DNA of 7,260 bases from Nitrospirota bacterium (GTDB lineage: Bacteria; Nitrospirota; Thermodesulfovibrionia; UBA6902; DSMQ01), in assembly GCA_016207865.1 (NCBI GenBank), contig JACQZD010000107.1, forward strand, positions 1 through 7,260, given 5' to 3'. Shown here one piece after another: positions 4,673-7,260 of this stretch. The notes below the pieces were generated by a model. It did not search any database. It saw only the letters and a list, made by a program, of their open reading frames with translations, and had not been told where the DNA came from. Both the position numbers and the translations under genes were made by a program. How positions within the stretch are numbered: position 1 is the stretch's first letter; the number at the start of each line of letters is the position of its first letter.

Positions 4673-6970
4673 ATGACCGGGAAGAATACGGTCAGGGAGG
4701 TCATTATCAGCAAACGAAAGTACTCATGTGCCGCAGGCGCCGCACTCATAATGGTATTTTTTATCTTTATTTCTGTCCTTTTTGCGGAGGAAGCTCCGAT
4801 TGTTACCTTCATTGAGATTAAGGGAAATAAAAAGATTGAGGAAGATACAATCCGGACGAAGATTAAGAGCGGGGTGAACGAACCGTTCTCTTATGAAATT
4901 GTGCAGAAAGACATTAAAACGCTGTACGCCACAGGATACTTTGACGATGTCAGGGCTGAGGTTGAGACATTTGAAGGCGGCATTAAATTAATTATTATTC
5001 TCAAGGAGAAACCCACCATAACAAGCATAGATTTTCAGGGGAATGAGGAGATAGAGACGGATAAGATTAAAGAGGAGATAACAATAACCTCAGGCTCCAT
5101 GGCGAATCCATCGCTCATAACGGACAATGTTGATAAGCTGATTTCTTTCTATCAGTCTGAAGGGTTCTGGCACGTGAAGGTCATTCCTGTGCTCCGGGAG
5201 GTATCGGAAGACGCGGTGGCCCTTACATTTCAGATAGAGGAAGGCGCGGAAGTAATAATCAAAGAGATTTCAGCAGAGGGCAACAGGGCCTTGACTGAAA
5301 AGGAAATTAAGAAAGCCATGAAGACAAAGGAAAGATGGCTGTTGTCTTTTATCACGGGCTCCGGCGTCTATAAGAAAGAAGAGATGAAGGCAGATGTAGA
5401 GAGGATTAGAGAGCTTTACCACAGCAAGGGCTATATATATGTTGCAATTTCAGAACCTCTGGTCACGCTCAGCCCGGATGAGACCAAAATTTATATAAAA
5501 ATATCCGTATCCGAGGGGGATCAGTACAGGGTAGGGGCTGTTAATATCACAGGCAATAAAATATTTACTACGGATGAATTATTTCAGCAGGTCGGGACCT
5601 CCTCAGGTAAAATCTTTGACAGGACTACATTAAGGAACGATATTGATAAAATTCTTGACCTCTATATGGATAAGGGGTATGCAAGGGCGGACGTTAATCC
5701 CATTGTGGATATTAATGCGGATAACAGGATAGCAAACATAACCCTTTCAATAACAGAAGGCGATATCTTTAGAATCGGCAGGATTGAAATTACGGGGAAT
5801 ACGAAGACAAGGGATAAAGTAATCAGGAGGGAGGTGCGCCTTGATGAGGGGGATATATTCAGCAAGAAACTTCTGAAAAGGAGTTATCAGAGGATAACGA
5901 ACCTGAACTACTTTGAGTCCGTGGATATTTCATCAGAGCCCAAGGCAGAGGAAAAACTCGTGGACCTTAATGTCAAAGTCAAGGAAAGGTTGACCGGCAT
6001 GTTGAGCATCGGCGGCGGCTACAGCTCAACGGATAAATTTATGGTCATGGGTGAGATTTCACAGTCAAACCTCTTTGGGAAGGGGCTGTTTTTGAAGTTC
6101 AGGGCGGACATGAGCTCTCGCAGAAGGAATTACAGCATTACTCTGAGAGACCCGTGGTTTATGGATAAACCATTGTCCGCATCCGTCAGCGTTTATAATG
6201 AGTTGTACCATTATCCTGATTATGACAAGAAATCTACCGGCACATCGCTGGGGCTGGGCAAGGAATTATCAGAGTATGTAGCCGGCAATATAACATACAA
6301 TTTTGAAAATGTTGAAATTGCTGAGGTGGCTGACAGCGCATCACCCTTTATTAAGGATCAAATGGGAACGAAGATTACAAGCAGTATAAGCCCTTCAATC
6401 TGGAGGGATACGAGGGATAATTATCTGGATCCGACGACCGGTTCAAGATACGCCCTTTATACAACCTATGCGGGTATCGGAGGGGACAACTATTTTATAA
6501 AAGGCGTAGCTGACAGCAGCTGGTACATCCCTGTGATAGGTGATACTACCGTCGGATTGAGGGGGCGAGTTGGCTATGCAACGGGCATTACAGGGCATGA
6601 ACTGCCGATTTATGAGAGGTTTTATGTAGGCGGCATAAGTACGGTCAGAGGCCTTGATTTTGGTGAGGGCGGGCCCAGAAACGAGCAGGGAGAAAAAATA
6701 GGCGGCAATAAAGAACTGATACTTAATGCGGAATATATTTTCCCGATTGAAAAATCCGTCAGGCTTAAGGGACTTGTCTTTTTTGATGCGGGCAGCGCCT
6801 ATGAAAATAATCAAAATATATCTCCGGGAGATCTCAGAAAAACCACGGGCGTAGGGGTCAGATGGATGTCTCCGGTCGGGCCGATAAGGCTTGAATGGGG
6901 TTATAATATATCACCGAAAGAGGATGAAGACCGGAGTAAACTTGAATTCACCTTTGGAGGACTGTTCTAA
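4673..6970 (+). CDS. bamA: Outer membrane protein assembly factor BamA (Omp85)
   Basis: A complete Omp85 protein, 765 residues from this start. BamA is the core of the machine that folds and inserts beta-barrel proteins into the outer membrane. A signal peptide has KRK at its start and a hydrophobic core, with likely cleavage after A38 (LFA before EEAP). Five POTRA repeats follow, beginning near residues 42, 113, 193, 285 and 366, each with the 'I.GN..' pattern (IKGNK, FQGNE, AEGNR, ITGNK, ITGNT). The 16-stranded barrel runs from about 439 to the end. It has LRDPWF in an early strand, the VRGLDFGEGGP lid-loop motif (VRGF class) from residue 658, and a C-terminal strand ending in phenylalanine (LEFTFGGLF). 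Length is close to E. coli BamA (810). The open frame extends to an ATG at 4613, but that start has no ribosome site and the extended -10 box would lie inside the gene. The ATG at 4673 has AAGG nine bases upstream. ompH follows after 89 bp. Confidence 0.93.
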   Translation: MTGKNTVREVIISKRKYSCAAGAALIMVFFIFISVLFAEEAPIVTFIEIKGNKKIEEDTIRTKIKSGVNEPFSYEIVQKDIKTLYATGYFDDVRAEVETFEGGIKLIIILKEKPTITSIDFQGNEEIETDKIKEEITITSGSMANPSLITDNVDKLISFYQSEGFWHVKVIPVLREVSEDAVALTFQIEEGAEVIIKEISAEGNRALTEKEIKKAMKTKERWLLSFITGSGVYKKEEMKADVERIRELYHSKGYIYVAISEPLVTLSPDETKIYIKISVSEGDQYRVGAVNITGNKIFTTDELFQQVGTSSGKIFDRTTLRNDIDKILDLYMDKGYARADVNPIVDINADNRIANITLSITEGDIFRIGRIEITGNTKTRDKVIRREVRLDEGDIFSKKLLKRSYQRITNLNYFESVDISSEPKAEEKLVDLNVKVKERLTGMLSIGGGYSSTDKFMVMGEISQSNLFGKGLFLKFRADMSSRRRNYSITLRDPWFMDKPLSASVSVYNELYHYPDYDKKSTGTSLGLGKELSEYVAGNITYNFENVEIAEVADSASPFIKDQMGTKITSSISPSIWRDTRDNYLDPTTGSRYALYTTYAGIGGDNYFIKGVADSSWYIPVIGDTTVGLRGRVGYATGITGHELPIYERFYVGGISTVRGLDFGEGGPRNEQGEKIGGNKELILNAEYIFPIEKSVRLKGLVFFDAGSAYENNQNISPGDLRKTTGVGVRWMSPVGPIRLEWGYNISPKEDEDRSKLEFTFGGLF
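4694..4700 (+). promoter_or_regulatory. bamA: Strong Shine-Dalgarno-like sequence inside the bamA 5' end
   Basis: AGGGAGG is the best ribosome-site match near the bamA start, yet no ATG, GTG or TTG follows at a normal distance. The in-frame codons ATT (4703) and ATC (4706) are two and five bases downstream. Starting there would give a compact signal peptide beginning just before SKRK. Either bamA uses a rare start codon or this is a chance match inside codons R28-V30 of the frame counted from 4613. Confidence 0.3.
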
Positions 6971-6979
6971 CGTACCGTC

Positions 6980-7020
6980 TATAGCGTTATAGCATACAGC
7001 GTTTATAGCGCTACAAACGC
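6980..7020. repeat. Short TATAGCG-type repeats and dyad in the bamA-ompH spacer
   Basis: TATAGCG at 6980-6986, TTATAGC at 6987-6993 and TTTATAGCGC at 7002-7011 are near-copies. GCGTTT (6999-7004) pairs with AAACGC (7015-7020) around the 8-bp palindrome TAGCGCTA (7006-7013), and AAACGC recurs at 7024-7029. No T-run follows, so this is not an intrinsic terminator. It could be an mRNA hairpin between bamA and ompH or a small degenerate intergenic repeat. Confidence 0.5.
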
Positions 7021-7059
7021 AATAAACGCGATGAACGATGAATAAAAACAGGGGGGATT

Positions 7060-7260
7060 ATGAAAAAAATTGTTTTTTCAGTTATAACTTTATTGGCGTT
7101 CTCCGCAGTTTCCGCATGGAGCGCAGATCTGAAAATCGCCTATGTGGATGTGATGAAGGCCCTGAATGAATCCACAAAAGGACTGGAGGCAAAAAAGACG
7201 CTTGAACAGATGGTCAATGCCAGGCAGGCCTCTATTGATAATATTGAAGGGGAGTTGAAA
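7060..7260 (+). CDS. ompH: OmpH/Skp-family periplasmic chaperone, N-terminal part
   Basis: The first 67 codons of a gene that runs off the right edge. A typical signal peptide (MKKIVF start, hydrophobic core) has a likely cleavage after A22 (AWSA before DLK). The mature start KIAYVDVMKALNES is the family hallmark (KI.YVD...), followed by a charged coiled-coil-forming stretch (GLEAKKTLEQMVNARQ and onward). Skp/OmpH proteins form jellyfish-like trimers that hold unfolded outer-membrane proteins in the periplasm and hand them to BamA, which matches the position 89 bp downstream of bamA. The ribosome site is a G-run (AGGGGGG, 7050-7056) three bases before the ATG. No promoter is obvious in the spacer, so co-transcription with bamA is likely. 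Full-length members have about 150-180 residues, so well under half is visible. Confidence 0.88.
   Translation, partial: MKKIVFSVITLLAFSAVSAWSADLKIAYVDVMKALNESTKGLEAKKTLEQMVNARQASIDNIEGELK

Noticed and set aside
6443..6814. Minus-strand open frame of 123 codons inside bamA
   Set aside because: The plus strand encodes the conserved BamA barrel and VRGL motif here, so this is an antisense shadow.
6980..7030. CRISPR-like or tandem repeat array
   Set aside because: The repeated units are 7-10 bp, degenerate and without regular spacers, so a CRISPR array is excluded.

Overview
This 7.26 kb window comes from a diderm (outer-membrane) bacterium. It carries bamA followed by an OmpH/Skp-type periplasmic chaperone gene, the usual start of the bamA-ompH-lpx-fab neighbourhood. 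Medium GC, AGG/GGG-rich ribosome sites, a small 'two-CW' cysteine protein and the style of the leuS, BamA and glycosyltransferase sequences suggest Nitrospirota (Thermodesulfovibrionia-like) or a deltaproteobacterial-type lineage. That placement is inference from sequence style, not a phylogeny.

Layout: (i) 1-63, minus strand: the first 21 codons of a class I aminoacyl-tRNA synthetase, most likely leuS, with a TTG start and a GGAGG site. (ii) 64-260: a divergent intergenic region with a perfect 11-bp inverted repeat (106-130) and a TATAAT box followed by a small hairpin. (iii) 261-620, plus strand: a free-standing two-CW cysteine-rich protein. (iv) 705-3400, plus strand: a tight three-gene cassette. 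It encodes a soluble DPM1-like GT2 glycosyltransferase, an unrecognised single-pass membrane-anchored protein, and a PMT/GT39-like multi-pass glycosyltransferase. A near-consensus promoter (TTGACA-17-TATATT) drives it. (v) 3421-4504, minus strand: an MFS (MFS_3/EntS-like) exporter gene broken by an out-of-frame internal deletion. (vi) 4505-4672: a divergent control region with a clear promoter for the broken exporter and an extended -10 box for bamA. (vii) 4673-6970, plus strand: bamA, complete with five POTRA domains and an Omp85 barrel. (viii) 6971-7059: a spacer with short 'TATAGCG' repeats and dyads. (ix) 7060 to the window end: the 5' part of ompH/skp.

How the parts fit together: the GT2 enzyme plausibly charges a polyprenyl phosphate with a sugar on the cytoplasmic side. 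The PMT-like enzyme would then move that sugar to an acceptor on the outside. The anchored protein between them, whose gene overlaps the PMT gene by 4 bp, is the obvious candidate accessory factor or acceptor. This cassette is the most interesting functional unit in the window. The bamA-ompH pair is ordinary outer-membrane biogenesis. No RNA gene, CRISPR array, insertion sequence or convincing intrinsic terminator was seen.
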